Below are positions 44,278 through 53,793 of a stretch of DNA of 64,000 bases, piece after piece. Every line of letters starts with the position of its first letter. Position 1 is the first letter of the stretch. The position numbers were made by a program, and so were the translations under genes. This DNA is from Engelhardtia mirabilis. Its GTDB lineage: Bacteria > Planctomycetota > UBA1135 > GCA-002686595. The stretch spans positions 5,828,001 to 5,892,000 of the forward strand of contig NZ_CP036287.1 in assembly GCF_007748095.1 (NCBI RefSeq), given 5' to 3'. The notes under the pieces are model-generated. The model was not told the DNA's origin, did no database searches, and saw only the letters and a list, made by a program, of their open reading frames with translations.

Positions 44278-45993
44278 ATGTCTCCGCACGCCCTCCGAAC
44301 CGCCCTGAAGCCGATCCGGCGCCTCGCCCTGACCGCCGGCTTGATCGCAGGCCTGTGCGCCTGCAGCGGCGGCGGTGGCGGTGGAGAAGCCAGCCCGCCG
44401 GCGATCCCGACGCCCTTCCTGGTCTTCGCCTCCCCGGTGGACGGCGCCCTGTCGCCGGGTAACGCGGTGCTGGTGCGGATCGTGGTCGACGACATCGCCG
44501 ACCCCGTCGCGGACGTGGCCCTGCTGCTCGACGGCGCGCCGGCGCCGATCACCCTCAAGCTGGTCGGGTCGACCCTGACGGGTCAGATGCTGCTCGATCC
44601 CGGCGCCCACAGCCTGCGCGCCGAGTTCGCGGGTCCGCCCGTGATCGCCGACGAGGTCAACCTCTGGGTCCCGTCGGCGCAGGGCAGCGACCCCGCCGGC
44701 GACGACGACGAGCTGGTCCAGGGTCCGGTCAGCACCTGGTCCGCGCCGCTCTTCACGATCCTCGGCCCGACCCCCACGGCCGACCTCGGCCGAGCTCTCG
44801 CGGCCCTGGGCGACGTGGACGGCGATGGGCGCGAGGACTTCGCCGTCGGCGTTTCGATGCAGGGCGGCGACGGGCGGGTGCAATTCCGATCGGGCACTAC
44901 TGGCGAGTTGCTGTTCGAGGCCTTCGGTGCACCCGGCGATCGCTTCGGCTCGGCCCTGGCGCCGGTGGCCGACGTCAACGGCGACGGGGTGCGCGAGCTC
45001 ATCGTCGGCGCGCCCGACGCCGGTCCCGACAAGCGCGGCGCGGCGATCCTGCTCTCCGGCGTGGACGGCACCGAGCTGTGGCGCACACCCGGGCCGAGCA
45101 TCTCCGACCACCTGGGCACGTCGGTCGACGGCCTGGGCGACGTGGACGGCGACGGCGTGGCCGATGTCGTCGTCGGCGCGCGGCTGTCGATCATCGTCGG
45201 CATCAACGGTGGACGGGCCCTGGTGCTGTCCGGCGTCGACGGCTCGGTGCTGCACGACGTGCAGGGCGAGATGGCCTTCGTGCAGGTCGGCACCGACGTG
45301 GCCTCCGCCGGCGACTACGACGGCGACGGGCGCGCGGACTTCGTGGTGGGCAGTTGGGGTTCTTGGGACAACGGTCCCGCCTCGGGCGCCGCGACGATCT
45401 ACTCCGGCCGCGACGGCTCGCAGCTCGGGCGTGTGGCCGGACCGGTGGCCGACGATCACCTGGGCGCTTCGATCGACTTCGCCGACGATCTGAACGGCGA
45501 CGGTGTCCCGGACCTCTTGTGCGGAGCGCCCTTCGCGGGCGACGCCGCGCTGCTCGACGTGGTGGGCGAGGTCCACGCCTTCGACGGCGCGACCCTCGAG
45601 CCCCTGTGGATCGCGCGCGGTCCGCAGCACGACTCCCAGTTCGGCCGTGAACTGGTCGCCATCGACGACATCGACGGCGATGGAGCCAACGACGTGCTGG
45701 TGGGAGCGCCCTTCGACCTGCACGGCCAGGGCTCGCTGCACGTGCTCTCCGGCAGCACCGGCCTTCAACTCGAGCGCCGCACGGGCCCCGCCGTGGTCGG
45801 CTTCTTCGGAACCACCTGTGCACGCCTCGGCGACCTCGACCGCGACGGCCGCGCCGAATGGGGCATCGGAGCGCCGGGCCTGTCCCTCGAGCAGTTCCTG
45901 GCCGGCGGCGCATTCATCTACACCGCCGGCAGCGGCGAGATGACCCCCCCGGTCGACGTGGGCGTCGACTTGGGCAGCGCGGCGGCCAAGTAG
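44278..45993 (+). CDS. FG-GAP repeat lipoprotein
   Basis: 571 residues. The signal ends at a lipobox (AGLCAC near residue 28) followed by a Ser/Gly spacer. Residues 35-130 look like an Ig-like beta domain. From about residue 165, seven or so FG-GAP repeats follow, each with a Ca2+-binding loop: LGDVDGDGREDFAVG, VADVNGDGVRELIVG, LGDVDGDGVADVVVG, AGDYDGDGRADFVVG, DDLNGDGVPDLLCG, DDIDGDGANDVLVG, LGDLDRDGRAEWGIG. This is an integrin-alpha-like beta propeller anchored on the outside, probably binding carbohydrate or protein. Confidence 0.88.
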   Translation: MSPHALRTALKPIRRLALTAGLIAGLCACSGGGGGGEASPPAIPTPFLVFASPVDGALSPGNAVLVRIVVDDIADPVADVALLLDGAPAPITLKLVGSTLTGQMLLDPGAHSLRAEFAGPPVIADEVNLWVPSAQGSDPAGDDDELVQGPVSTWSAPLFTILGPTPTADLGRALAALGDVDGDGREDFAVGVSMQGGDGRVQFRSGTTGELLFEAFGAPGDRFGSALAPVADVNGDGVRELIVGAPDAGPDKRGAAILLSGVDGTELWRTPGPSISDHLGTSVDGLGDVDGDGVADVVVGARLSIIVGINGGRALVLSGVDGSVLHDVQGEMAFVQVGTDVASAGDYDGDGRADFVVGSWGSWDNGPASGAATIYSGRDGSQLGRVAGPVADDHLGASIDFADDLNGDGVPDLLCGAPFAGDAALLDVVGEVHAFDGATLEPLWIARGPQHDSQFGRELVAIDDIDGDGANDVLVGAPFDLHGQGSLHVLSGSTGLQLERRTGPAVVGFFGTTCARLGDLDRDGRAEWGIGAPGLSLEQFLAGGAFIYTAGSGEMTPPVDVGVDLGSAAAK

Positions 45994-46392
45994 GCGTGTC
46001 CGAAGACGCCGAGCCGAAACGGCCGCGAGAGGGTGGCGGTGGCCGAGGACGCTGACACGACTTCGCGCGCGGCGAAGGCAGTGACGACCGCCGGCATTCT
46101 GACGACCACGGGCTCTCAAGTGACCGCGTGCGCTGCAATCGTCGCGTGCGCTGCAAGAGCCTGCGAGCGCCCGGGTTGCTGGCGGGCCCTGGCGGGTGGC
46201 ACCTGAAAGGCGAAAACCGACCCGGTTGACCCGGATCGGTTTCCTGTCTCGCGGCGAGTCCTGAGGACGAGGAGCCCCTGGCCGAAAGGGAACTCCACAC
46301 CCACTCGTCTCGCGAGCAGGGATGAGACGGCGTTGCGAACTCCTCGGTTCCGCCAGCCGGACAAGTTCTGAGCGGCCCCCGCGGCTTCGGCT
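45994..46392. other. Gene-free gap between convergent genes
   Basis: 399 bp. Short open frames occur on both strands but none looks like a protein. A small tandem duplication (CGCGTGCGCTGCAA at 46126 and 46144) is present. A minus-strand stretch (GVEFPFGQGLLVLRTRRE) may be a decayed coding remnant, but I could not name it. No clear hairpin terminator was seen. Confidence 0.3.
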
Positions 46393-48795
46393 TCAGCGCT
46401 CGCTCGGGACCCTCGCGGGGCCGACGCGATCGAAGCCGTTGCCGACGGCTCGGAGGTAGACGTCCAACCCCTTCGAGCGCCGACGGTCGGTCCAAATGGT
46501 CACTAAGTTGCCCCCCAGAATCGCCGTCGCCGGCGAAGTTCGGTTCTCGGAGAAGTCGGCCTCGCGCTGATTCACGGTCACGCGCGGGCCCAGGTCGAAA
46601 TCCGCGCTGATGCGCCGGGCGTGGATGTGGTCCTCGCGCGAGATGTCGTCCTCCCAGACCACGACCCACGATCCGTCGGCCAGGCGCTCGACCTCGGCGT
46701 AGTCCTGCTCGGTGGCCTTGACACTGATCGCCAGGGGCGGGCCGGCGGGCTTGCCACGCGCGTCGAAGGCGCGCGCGAAGACGTCGCGGGTCGGGCTCTC
46801 GTTGCCGGTCCAGGCCAGCAGGAAGCCGCCGTCCGGTCCCGGCGCCGCGGCGGGCTGCAGGTCCCCGCTGCCGGTCGGCGATGGGTCGAAGTCGAGCTCC
46901 GAACCCGTCGGGCGCAGGCCTTCGCCGAGGAAACGCCCGACCAGGAAGCACGGATCCTGTTCGGGGCGCACGTCCCACAGGGCGAGCAGGCGACCGTCGT
47001 CCAGCAGCGTCAACTCGGGATTGCGGGCCTGGCCGTCGCGCGCGCGGTAGAGCGTGCGCGGCTTGCCGTCCACGGCGCCCGCCGCGTCGACCTGGACCAC
47101 GCAGACCTCGCCGCGATCGCGCACGAAGAGCACCGCGAACCCGTCGCCGCGCGCCGCAACCGCCGCGGGCCAGTTCCCGCCGCAGACCTGGCCCGGATCG
47201 AGCTCGATCGCAGCCGTGGGCTTGCCGCCGGCGGGGATCACGCTGGCCACCAGGCGCGTGTTGCCGACCTCACCGCGCTTCCAAGCGATCAGCGTGGCGG
47301 GGCTCGCGCCCCCGGTCACGGCCACCGCGGGGAAGTTCGTGTGCACGCCGGGCGCCGAGAGTCGCGCCTCGTCCGTCAGGCTGCCGTCGGGCTTCAGGAA
47401 GCGGTACCAGATGGCCTCGACACCCTCTCGCCGATCGCTCCAGGCCAGGCAGCACAGCTCGCCGTTGGAGGCGATCGAGGCGTCGGTCTGGTCCGAACTG
47501 GCGCGATCGCCGTTCCAACGCGTCGAAGCCTGGGGCGGGGGGGCCTCGTCGTCCGAGGCCAGGGGGAAGCGGCGGTAGAAGACGTCGTCGTCGCCCTCGC
47601 GCGCGTCGGTCCAGGCCGCGACCAGGACCTTCCCATTGGCGGCCAGGTGCACCCCACGGGGGGCCGCGCCCTCCTCAGACGGGAAGGCGGTCGTCTCCAG
47701 CGGCCCCTCGCCGTCGTGCGCGTAGTAGCGCAGCTCGAAGGCAGCCCGATCTCCCGGCTTCGACCACTCGAGCGCCACCGCCACGCGCTCGCCGATCGAC
47801 GCGGCGTCGATGCGCGCGACATCGCGCGGGAACTCGAGTTCGCGCTCGAGGTCGAGCCCAGCGTCGACGAAGGCCACGACCGGCCGGGATTTGTGCGAGC
47901 CGACCAACCACCAGCCGTCGCTCGAGCGGTCGGGGAAGGCGCGCTCGATGCCATCCAGCTTGACCGTGCGGATGCGGCCCGTGGAGTGGGCGTCGCTCCA
48001 CAGGGTGACGCCACGATCGGAGGGCCAGGCGATCAACGCGCCACCCTCGGGCCGCATGGCCGCCACGGCGCTGCCGGTGGGCGCGGGCGCGCCGGTCGAG
48101 GGGCTGAAGGGCTCACCCACCCGCTCGGGCTGGAACTTGCCGTCGCGCTGCTGCGCGCCGCGGCGAAAGCGCTGGGCCAGAAGGCCATCGCCCTCGACCC
48201 ACACCACCAAACCGCTCCCAACGCCGTCGATCGCCAGGCCGGGGACGCTCGCCCCGCTGCCCCGACCGCCATCGGAGGCGCCGCGCGCCGAGCCGCCGGC
48301 CGATCGATCCCGGGCCGCCCCGGCACCCACCGGCAGGGGCGCGGAGGCGAAGCCCAGCTCGCCGGCGAAGGGGCGCAGCATGGTTTGAAGCGCCTTGCCG
48401 CTGGCGCCGAACCAGGCCACGGCGCCCGTGAAGCCCCCGCCCAGTGCCACCACCGGGTCGAACTGCCGCGAGGTCTGCTGGGTGGCGACGGACTCCTCGA
48501 AGTCGATCCGCTCGCCGTCGGCGGTCAGCTCGCCGAGCACCAGGCCGAGGTTCCCGAAGCGGGTGTCGCGCCAGACCGCGGCGAAGCCCTCCTCGCCGGC
48601 GGCCAGGGTCATCAGGATCTGCTCGGCCCCCCCGAGCTCGTCCCCGTGAACCAGCAGATCATCGATAACCACGTCCGCCGGCTGGGGATAGACGGTTCCG
48701 AAGACGCCCTTCTCCTGCCACCCGTCGTCGACCTGGGGGCCACAGTTGAGGGTCGGGACGAGGGTCAGGAGCAGGGCCAGGGCGGTGGTGAGCAT
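46393..48795 (-). CDS. Large secreted protein of propeller-like repeats
   Basis: 800 residues from ATG 48795, chosen because it opens a signal (MLTTALALLLTLVPTLNC, possibly a lipobox TLNC). Repeated blocks of VAVxxxGxxVAWxDxRxG character (VLVAAWTDAREGDDDVFYRR, LCCLAWSDRREGVEAIWYR, LVTIWTDRRRSKGLDVYLR) suggest a beta-propeller; the motif is common in secreted planctomycete and myxobacterial proteins of unknown role. Between residues 175 and 200 a Ser/Gly/Ala/Arg linker occurs. It is divergent to the Met-rich gene pair. Confidence 0.72.
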   Translation of the reverse strand: MLTTALALLLTLVPTLNCGPQVDDGWQEKGVFGTVYPQPADVVIDDLLVHGDELGGAEQILMTLAAGEEGFAAVWRDTRFGNLGLVLGELTADGERIDFEESVATQQTSRQFDPVVALGGGFTGAVAWFGASGKALQTMLRPFAGELGFASAPLPVGAGAARDRSAGGSARGASDGGRGSGASVPGLAIDGVGSGLVVWVEGDGLLAQRFRRGAQQRDGKFQPERVGEPFSPSTGAPAPTGSAVAAMRPEGGALIAWPSDRGVTLWSDAHSTGRIRTVKLDGIERAFPDRSSDGWWLVGSHKSRPVVAFVDAGLDLERELEFPRDVARIDAASIGERVAVALEWSKPGDRAAFELRYYAHDGEGPLETTAFPSEEGAAPRGVHLAANGKVLVAAWTDAREGDDDVFYRRFPLASDDEAPPPQASTRWNGDRASSDQTDASIASNGELCCLAWSDRREGVEAIWYRFLKPDGSLTDEARLSAPGVHTNFPAVAVTGGASPATLIAWKRGEVGNTRLVASVIPAGGKPTAAIELDPGQVCGGNWPAAVAARGDGFAVLFVRDRGEVCVVQVDAAGAVDGKPRTLYRARDGQARNPELTLLDDGRLLALWDVRPEQDPCFLVGRFLGEGLRPTGSELDFDPSPTGSGDLQPAAAPGPDGGFLLAWTGNESPTRDVFARAFDARGKPAGPPLAISVKATEQDYAEVERLADGSWVVVWEDDISREDHIHARRISADFDLGPRVTVNQREADFSENRTSPATAILGGNLVTIWTDRRRSKGLDVYLRAVGNGFDRVGPARVPSER

Positions 48796-49334
48796 GTCGG
48801 GACGGGTCTTCGGTGACGCGGGCGGAGGCGGGGGGCCGGGCGATGCTACGCCAGCCCCTCGGAAGCGAACCTCGTCGGCCCTATGGGCCACGGAAGCTCG
48901 AATTGTTCGGTCTGCACCCGAGGGTGACCGTAGAGAGCCCCCTCGCACCTATAATCCCCCGCCCCGAAACGGCCCCGGTGGGCCCAGGCGGGCCAGGGAG
49001 CCCCTAGATGGGCCCTCGGGCCCCGCTGGAGTCCCAATCCCCTGGAATCAGCACCGCCGTCCTGCGTAACGGCCGAGGTCCGCGCGACCCCGTCCGCCCC
49101 AGGGCCACGCGACGCCCCCCCATCGAGGCCTCCGGCCAGAACCACTCCCTTTCGCCTGCCACGCCCGTCGGCCACTGCCGCGCCGATGGGAGCGCACCGG
49201 TCATCCGTCACCGGCGCGGTCTATCCGACAACCGTCGCACACCCACTGGGCTCGTGAGCCCACCGGCCAGCGCAAGTCGGCATCCGACCGAGGCACGTCC
49301 AACCGCTCCCATCGAGCACCGCAACCTATCCTCC
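48796..49334. other. Divergent gene-free region
   Basis: 539 bp between the starts of the propeller-like gene (minus) and the Met-rich gene (plus). Several short frames exist but their translations are Arg/Pro-rich and unconvincing. It holds GGCCC-rich inverted repeats near 48970-49025 (GGGCCC blocks). No confident promoter. Confidence 0.35.
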
Positions 49335-50399
49335 ATGAACTACACCAAGCCTGCCCTCCTGGCCGCGCTCGGCGCCCCCTTCCTGCTCGGCCTCGCGTTG
49401 CCGAGCGAGATGATCAAGTTCCAGACCCCCGAAGGTCTGGTCCTCAAGAAGACCTTCTCGAACACGAGCGAGATGACGCTCGACGAGATGGACATGCTCA
49501 TGAACGGCGAGCCCCTGCCGTTCCCGATGGACATGGACATCACCGTCTCCACCGACCAGACGGTCGTGGTCACCGACACCCTCGGCACCGTCCGCGGCGG
49601 TCACCCGATCAAGGTCGAGCGCACCTTCGATTCCCTTACGTCCGACTCCGTCTCGTCCATGTCGTCCTCGATGATGGGCGACGAAGAAATGGAAGCCAAC
49701 GGCACGAGCGAGCTCGAAGGCCTCTCGGTCGTGTTCACCTGGGACGACGACGAGGGTGAGTTCACGGTCGCCTTCGCCGAGGATTCCGAGGGCGACGAGG
49801 ATCTGCTCGAGGGCCTCAAGGAGGACATGGACCTGCGCGTGCTGCTGCCCGCGGGCGACGTCAGCGAGGGCGAGAGCTGGTCGATCGACCCGAGCCTGAT
49901 GATCTCGGTCCTGGCCCCCGGCGGCAACCTGCAGATCGTGCCCGAAGACACCGAGATGGGTGGCATGGGCATGCCCGGCGGCAGCATGAACCTCGAGCAG
50001 ATGCTCGGCGAGCTCGACGGTGAAGTCACCGGCAAGCTGGTCGGCCTGCGCGACGTGGACGACTCCAAGATCGCGGTGATCGCGATCACCCTCGAGATCG
50101 AGTCGACCAACGACTTGACCGAGTTCATGCGCGAGATGATGGAGAGTGTCGAGCTGCCGCCCGAGGCGGGTTCGATGGAGATCGAGTCGTTCGACGTCGA
50201 AATGTCGATCGCGGGCGAGGGCGAGCTGCTGTGGGACATCACCCACGGCCACTTCCTCGAGCTCAACATCTCGACCGAGATGGATAGCACGATGGACCAG
50301 GCCATGTCGATGTCGATGGGGCCCGAGTCGATGACCATGGAGCAGTCGATGGTCTTCTCCGCGACTGGCAACCTGGCCTACACCGCCGAGCGCCAGTAG
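49335..50399 (+). CDS. Secreted acidic, Met-rich protein (first of a tandem pair)
   Basis: 354 residues from ATG 49335. The N-terminus (MNYTKPALLAALGAPFLLGL) is an uncleaved or cleaved export signal. The mature part is very acidic and Met-rich: LDEMDMLMNGEPLPFPMDMD, SSMSSSMMGDEEME, GGMGMPGGSMNLEQML, DQAMSMSMGPESM. It carries the segment VVFTWDDDEGEFTVAFAEDS followed by LRVLLPAGDVSEGESW, shared with the next gene. Family unknown. The Met-rich faces suggest metal (Cu) or hydrophobic-ligand binding, which is a guess. A paralogue follows 34 bp later. Confidence 0.7.
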   Translation: MNYTKPALLAALGAPFLLGLALPSEMIKFQTPEGLVLKKTFSNTSEMTLDEMDMLMNGEPLPFPMDMDITVSTDQTVVVTDTLGTVRGGHPIKVERTFDSLTSDSVSSMSSSMMGDEEMEANGTSELEGLSVVFTWDDDEGEFTVAFAEDSEGDEDLLEGLKEDMDLRVLLPAGDVSEGESWSIDPSLMISVLAPGGNLQIVPEDTEMGGMGMPGGSMNLEQMLGELDGEVTGKLVGLRDVDDSKIAVIAITLEIESTNDLTEFMREMMESVELPPEAGSMEIESFDVEMSIAGEGELLWDITHGHFLELNISTEMDSTMDQAMSMSMGPESMTMEQSMVFSATGNLAYTAERQ

Positions 50400-50433
50400 T
50401 CACCCCAGCCATCACCACAGCGGGAGATTGAAC

Positions 50434-51522
50434 ATGAACCACAAGCTACTACTCCTGCCGACCGCCTGTGTCGGCCTGGGTCTCGCCGGTTGGCGCGTCG
50501 CCGGGGACCAAGTCGCCTTCGGCCCGAGCGACGGGACGACGGTCACCAAGACCTTCTCGAACGAGTTCGAGATGGAACTCGACGACTTCTCGATGATCGT
50601 CGGGGGCCAGGACATCGGGGCGATGCTCGGCACGCCCGAGATGAACATCTCCTCGAGCTCCGAGATCACCTTCACCGACGAGTACGGCGGGGTGGCGGAC
50701 GGTCGACCGAGCAAGCTGACACGGACCTTCGGCGACCTCTCCTCCGAGGTCGTGGCCGCCTTCGAGATGATGGGCGAGTCACAGGAGGACGGCAGCGAGA
50801 TGTCCAGCCCGATGGAGGGCATCGCGGTCGTGTTCACCTGGAACGAGGAATCCGATGACTTCGACGTCGCCTTCGCCGAGGACTCGGAGGGCGACGACGC
50901 GCTGCTCGAGGGCCTGACCGAGGACACCGACCTGCGCCAGCTGCTGCCCGCCGGCGAAGTCGAAGTGGACGCGACCTGGGACTTCTCTCCGAAGATCCTC
51001 CAGGGGCTGCTGCTGCCCGGCGGCGACCTGTCCTGGGAGACCGAGGACATGCCCGACGCGGACATGGCGGAGTTCGAGGAGATGTTCTCCGAGTTCACCG
51101 ACGAAGCCATGTCCCTGGGCGAGGGGCTGATGGACGGCACGGGGACCGCGACCTACCGCGGTACGCGCGAGATCGATGGCCGCCAGGTCGCGGTGATCGG
51201 GCTCGAGGTCGAGATCGGCTCGTCCGCGGACTTCTCGCGCCTGCTCACCAACATTGCCGAGCGCGCATTGGAGCAGGAGGACGTTCCGGACGACGCCGAA
51301 GTCGACATCCAGACCGCCGACGTCTCCCTCGACGTCGAGGCCGAGGGCGAGTTGCTCTGGGACCTCGCCACGGGGACACCGTTGAGCCTGACCATGTCGG
51401 GTGACTTCGACGTCGCCCTCGACGTCAGCGTGACCGCCGCCGGCGATGGTGAGGAGATGGACTTCGAGGCCAGCGTGGCCATGAGCGGTCCGTTCACCTC
51501 GAGCCTCACGACCTCGCGCTGA
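50434..51522 (+). CDS. Secreted acidic protein, paralogue of the preceding gene
   Basis: 362 residues from ATG 50434, with GGGAG about 8 nt upstream. An export signal is followed by a paralogous body: KTFSNEFEMELDDFSMI aligns with KTFSNTSEMTLDEMDML of its neighbour, then VVFTWNEESDDFDVAFAEDS and RQLLPAGEVEVDATW. Met is less frequent than in the first copy. It lies 34 bp downstream, probably on the same mRNA, and a strong hairpin follows at 51564. Function unknown. Confidence 0.7.
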   Translation: MNHKLLLLPTACVGLGLAGWRVAGDQVAFGPSDGTTVTKTFSNEFEMELDDFSMIVGGQDIGAMLGTPEMNISSSSEITFTDEYGGVADGRPSKLTRTFGDLSSEVVAAFEMMGESQEDGSEMSSPMEGIAVVFTWNEESDDFDVAFAEDSEGDDALLEGLTEDTDLRQLLPAGEVEVDATWDFSPKILQGLLLPGGDLSWETEDMPDADMAEFEEMFSEFTDEAMSLGEGLMDGTGTATYRGTREIDGRQVAVIGLEVEIGSSADFSRLLTNIAERALEQEDVPDDAEVDIQTADVSLDVEAEGELLWDLATGTPLSLTMSGDFDVALDVSVTAAGDGEEMDFEASVAMSGPFTSSLTTSR

Positions 51523-51563
51523 GTTGGTCCGGGCAGTCGGACTCCCCCGCGGGTCCGACGCCA

Positions 51564-51614
51564 GAACGGTAGCGGCGGCCAATCGCAATCGCGGTCGGCC
51601 GCCGCTCGCCGTTC
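51564..51614 (+). terminator. Terminator hairpin after the paralogous pair
   Basis: GAACGG-AGCGGCGGCC (51564-51580) pairs with GGCCGCCGCT-CCGTTC (51597-51614) with a short bulge, the inner part also forming AATCGC/GCGGTC. It follows the stop of the second paralogue by 42 bp and ends 7 bp before the next start (51621). Confidence 0.6.
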
Positions 51615-51620
51615 GGTAGG

Positions 51621-52100
51621 GTGACTCCCCGCGTGCAGCCTGCCCTGTTCCTACCCGACCTCCCGCTCCCCGACACCGCCTACCGGCCGGGTCACTCCGG
51701 GCGCCCGAGCCCCGAGTTCGACGCGCAGCTCCCCTGCCCGCGCGGCGACGACTGGAGGGCCTGTCGTCCCTACCTGCGCGGTATCGACCTCTACAACCAC
51801 GGCTTCCCCTGGGAGGCCCACGAGGTCTGGGAGTCGATCTGGCACACGGCGCGCCGCGATCCGGAGCTGGCTCGACAGGCCTCGCTCCTGCGAGGGTTGA
51901 TCCAACTGGCGGCGGTTCGAGTCTTGCTTCGCGATGGCCGCCCCCGGGGAGCTGAGCGCGTGGCCGGACGCGCCCGACGCAACTTCGAGCGGCTCCGCGA
52001 GACGCAGCTGTGGGGCCTCGATGCGGCGCAGCTCGAAAGGGTCGCGGCGCGGCTGGCTGAGGGCGAGACCACGACCACGCCGCCCCTCGATCCGCGCTGA
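51621..52100 (+). CDS. DUF309 protein
   Basis: 159 residues from GTG 51621. The conserved core LYNHGFPWEAHEVWESIWHT is the DUF309 hallmark (G..LYN.G.Y.EAHE.WE..W), followed by helices LLRGLIQLAAVRVLLRDG and ARRNFERLRE. DUF309 proteins are small helical proteins of unknown role, sometimes metal-binding through the His/Glu of this motif. The N-terminal 50 residues are Pro-rich and variable. Convergent with the pyroglutamyl-peptidase-like gene (8 bp between stops). Confidence 0.8.
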   Translation: MTPRVQPALFLPDLPLPDTAYRPGHSGRPSPEFDAQLPCPRGDDWRACRPYLRGIDLYNHGFPWEAHEVWESIWHTARRDPELARQASLLRGLIQLAAVRVLLRDGRPRGAERVAGRARRNFERLRETQLWGLDAAQLERVAARLAEGETTTTPPLDPR

Positions 52101-52108
52101 GGGCCGGC

Positions 52109-52693
52109 TCAGTCCAAGGCCCGCAGCAGCGCCTCGAAGGGCGCTCGCAGGCGTCCGGTCGAGCACAGCTCCAGGGGCGGCACGTGCACGAAGAGCGCCG
52201 GCAGACCCAACTCGCGGCCGCGCAAGAGGGTGTGGAAGCAGGCGCGCTCGCACACGTAGCCCCCGGCGTCGTCGGAGATCCAGGCCTCGAGGTCGCCCGC
52301 GCCCTGCGCCTTCACGCGCAGGGTCTCCAGGTCGACTGTGGTGGCGAGCTCGTCGGGCAGGCCGGCCTCGAGGGGCTCGTCGTCGGCCCGACGCCCGACG
52401 TTGTCGGTGCGCTCGGAGCCCTCGCCGCCCAGGCGGCGAGCCCGGCGCTCGATGCGCAGGCTCTCGGCGCGGTGCACCCCGGTGGCCACCAGGGCCCGCG
52501 CCCCCCGGCCCGGGCCGCGCAACAGCTCGTCGAGCGCGGCGCCGACCCGTCCGAACTCCACCGGCAGGACACCTCCGACGAGGGCCAGGCCCGCCGGCGG
52601 CCGAGCCAAGAGGTCCTCGACCAGGCGCTGGCTGCCGTTCTCGTCGACCTTGCCGAAGGGGCCGAAGCCGGTGATCAGGATCGGGGCAGTCAT
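52109..52693 (-). CDS. Pyroglutamyl-peptidase I-like (peptidase C15) protein
   Basis: 194 residues from ATG 52693. ILITGFGPFGKVDENGSQ is the N-terminal C15 signature. The catalytic Glu lies in LRIERRA, the catalytic Cys in DAGGYVCERACFHTL and the His in ALFVHVPPLE. It would remove N-terminal pyroglutamate from peptides. It is slightly shorter than the usual 200-215 residues, and the region after the Glu (RRLGGEGSERTDNVGRRAD) diverges from typical Pcp, so substrate range is uncertain. Confidence 0.82.
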   Translation of the reverse strand: MTAPILITGFGPFGKVDENGSQRLVEDLLARPPAGLALVGGVLPVEFGRVGAALDELLRGPGRGARALVATGVHRAESLRIERRARRLGGEGSERTDNVGRRADDEPLEAGLPDELATTVDLETLRVKAQGAGDLEAWISDDAGGYVCERACFHTLLRGRELGLPALFVHVPPLELCSTGRLRAPFEALLRALD

Positions 52694-52792
52694 CTGGAAC
52701 CGAAGTCGGCCCGCAAGCGTAACGGTCGGTGGTCCTTCCCCAATCATGGGCTGGCCCGATCGATCCCGCCCCCGCGAGCCCCCCGACCTGTC

Positions 52793-53587
52793 ATGGCCCA
52801 AACGACCCCCGACTCCGCCCTGCGCCGCTTCTCCCGCTCCTTCGATCGCCTCGCATTGCGCTCGGCGGCGCTGTTGGTGGCGCTGGGAATCGCGGCCTGC
52901 GTCTCCGGCCACGGCGGCCACTGGCATATCGGGCACCACCTCGACCACGAGCGCCAGATCAGCTTCGACCCCGAGTTGGACTCGAGCGTGGAGCTCACCC
53001 TCGAACTGGACGCCGGCGAGGTCCGCGTGGTCCGGGTCGACGGTCCGAGTCGCTTGGTGGCGACGGTGCACGAGGAGATCCCCGGCTCGGCCGACCTGCA
53101 CTTCGAGGGCGGGCACCTGATGCTGACCACCCAGGGCAAGGACGAGGCCATGGTCGGCGAACTGCTGCTGGAGCTCTCGCACGGCGTCGAATCGATGACG
53201 ATCAACATCGGCGCCGGGGAGCTCTTGGTGGACGGGATCGACGTGCGTCGGGGCCTGGTCCTGGCCACCGGTGCGGGGGAGATCACCCTGCGGGACGTGG
53301 GCGCGCCGCGCATGGTCGACATCAGCCAGGGGGCCGGGGACCTCGAGCTGCGCGGCTTCGAGACCGAGCACCTCAATGTCGACCTCGGTGCCGGCAGCGC
53401 CGACCTGCACGACCTGTGGGTCGGCCTGCTCGAGATCGACTCGGGGATCGGCTCGATCTCGATCGTGGACTGCACCATCGACGACCTGCGGGCCGACGCC
53501 GGCATCGGCGACATCGACGTGCGCGCGAGCGACGTGCGCACGCACTCGATCGACTCGGGGATCGGGTCGGTCAGCCTGGGCCAGTAG
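52793..53587 (+). CDS. DUF4097-like beta-helix lipoprotein
   Basis: 264 residues from ATG 52793. Signal FDRLALRSAALLVALGIAAC ends in a lipobox (IAAC). From residue 60 the chain is a regular right-handed beta repeat: VESMTINIGAGELLVDGI, GLVLATGAGEITLRDVG, LEIDSGIGSISIVDCTI, IDSGIGSVSLGQ, the layout of putative-adhesin DUF4097 proteins. A His-rich patch (HGGHWHIGHHLDHE) follows the Cys and could bind metal. It is divergent from the pyroglutamyl-peptidase-like gene (99 bp apart). Function unknown. Confidence 0.8.
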   Translation: MAQTTPDSALRRFSRSFDRLALRSAALLVALGIAACVSGHGGHWHIGHHLDHERQISFDPELDSSVELTLELDAGEVRVVRVDGPSRLVATVHEEIPGSADLHFEGGHLMLTTQGKDEAMVGELLLELSHGVESMTINIGAGELLVDGIDVRRGLVLATGAGEITLRDVGAPRMVDISQGAGDLELRGFETEHLNVDLGAGSADLHDLWVGLLEIDSGIGSISIVDCTIDDLRADAGIGDIDVRASDVRTHSIDSGIGSVSLGQ

Positions 53588-53793
53588 CGCGGCGAGGGGC
53601 CGCGACCACAGGGCCGGGATCGAGGGGAGCGGGCTCCCGGAGTTCGCCCACCGGCCCGATCGGGTCCGGGGCCTCGGACCCGAGGCGACTCCGCGGGCGT
53701 CCGGTCGCTCCCCGACCGGCCCCCGCGTAGACTACGCGGCTCGCGCCCGGACGGACCACGCCCGGGGACCACCGCAGCCGCACGCGCCACGCC

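Noticed and set aside
46116..46364. 82-codon minus-strand frame in the gene-free gap
   Set aside because: No signal, domain or ribosome binding site; at most a decayed fragment.
46621..48816. 731-codon plus-strand frame antisense to the propeller-like gene
   Set aside because: Arg/Ala/Gly-biased shadow translation with no domain-like segments.
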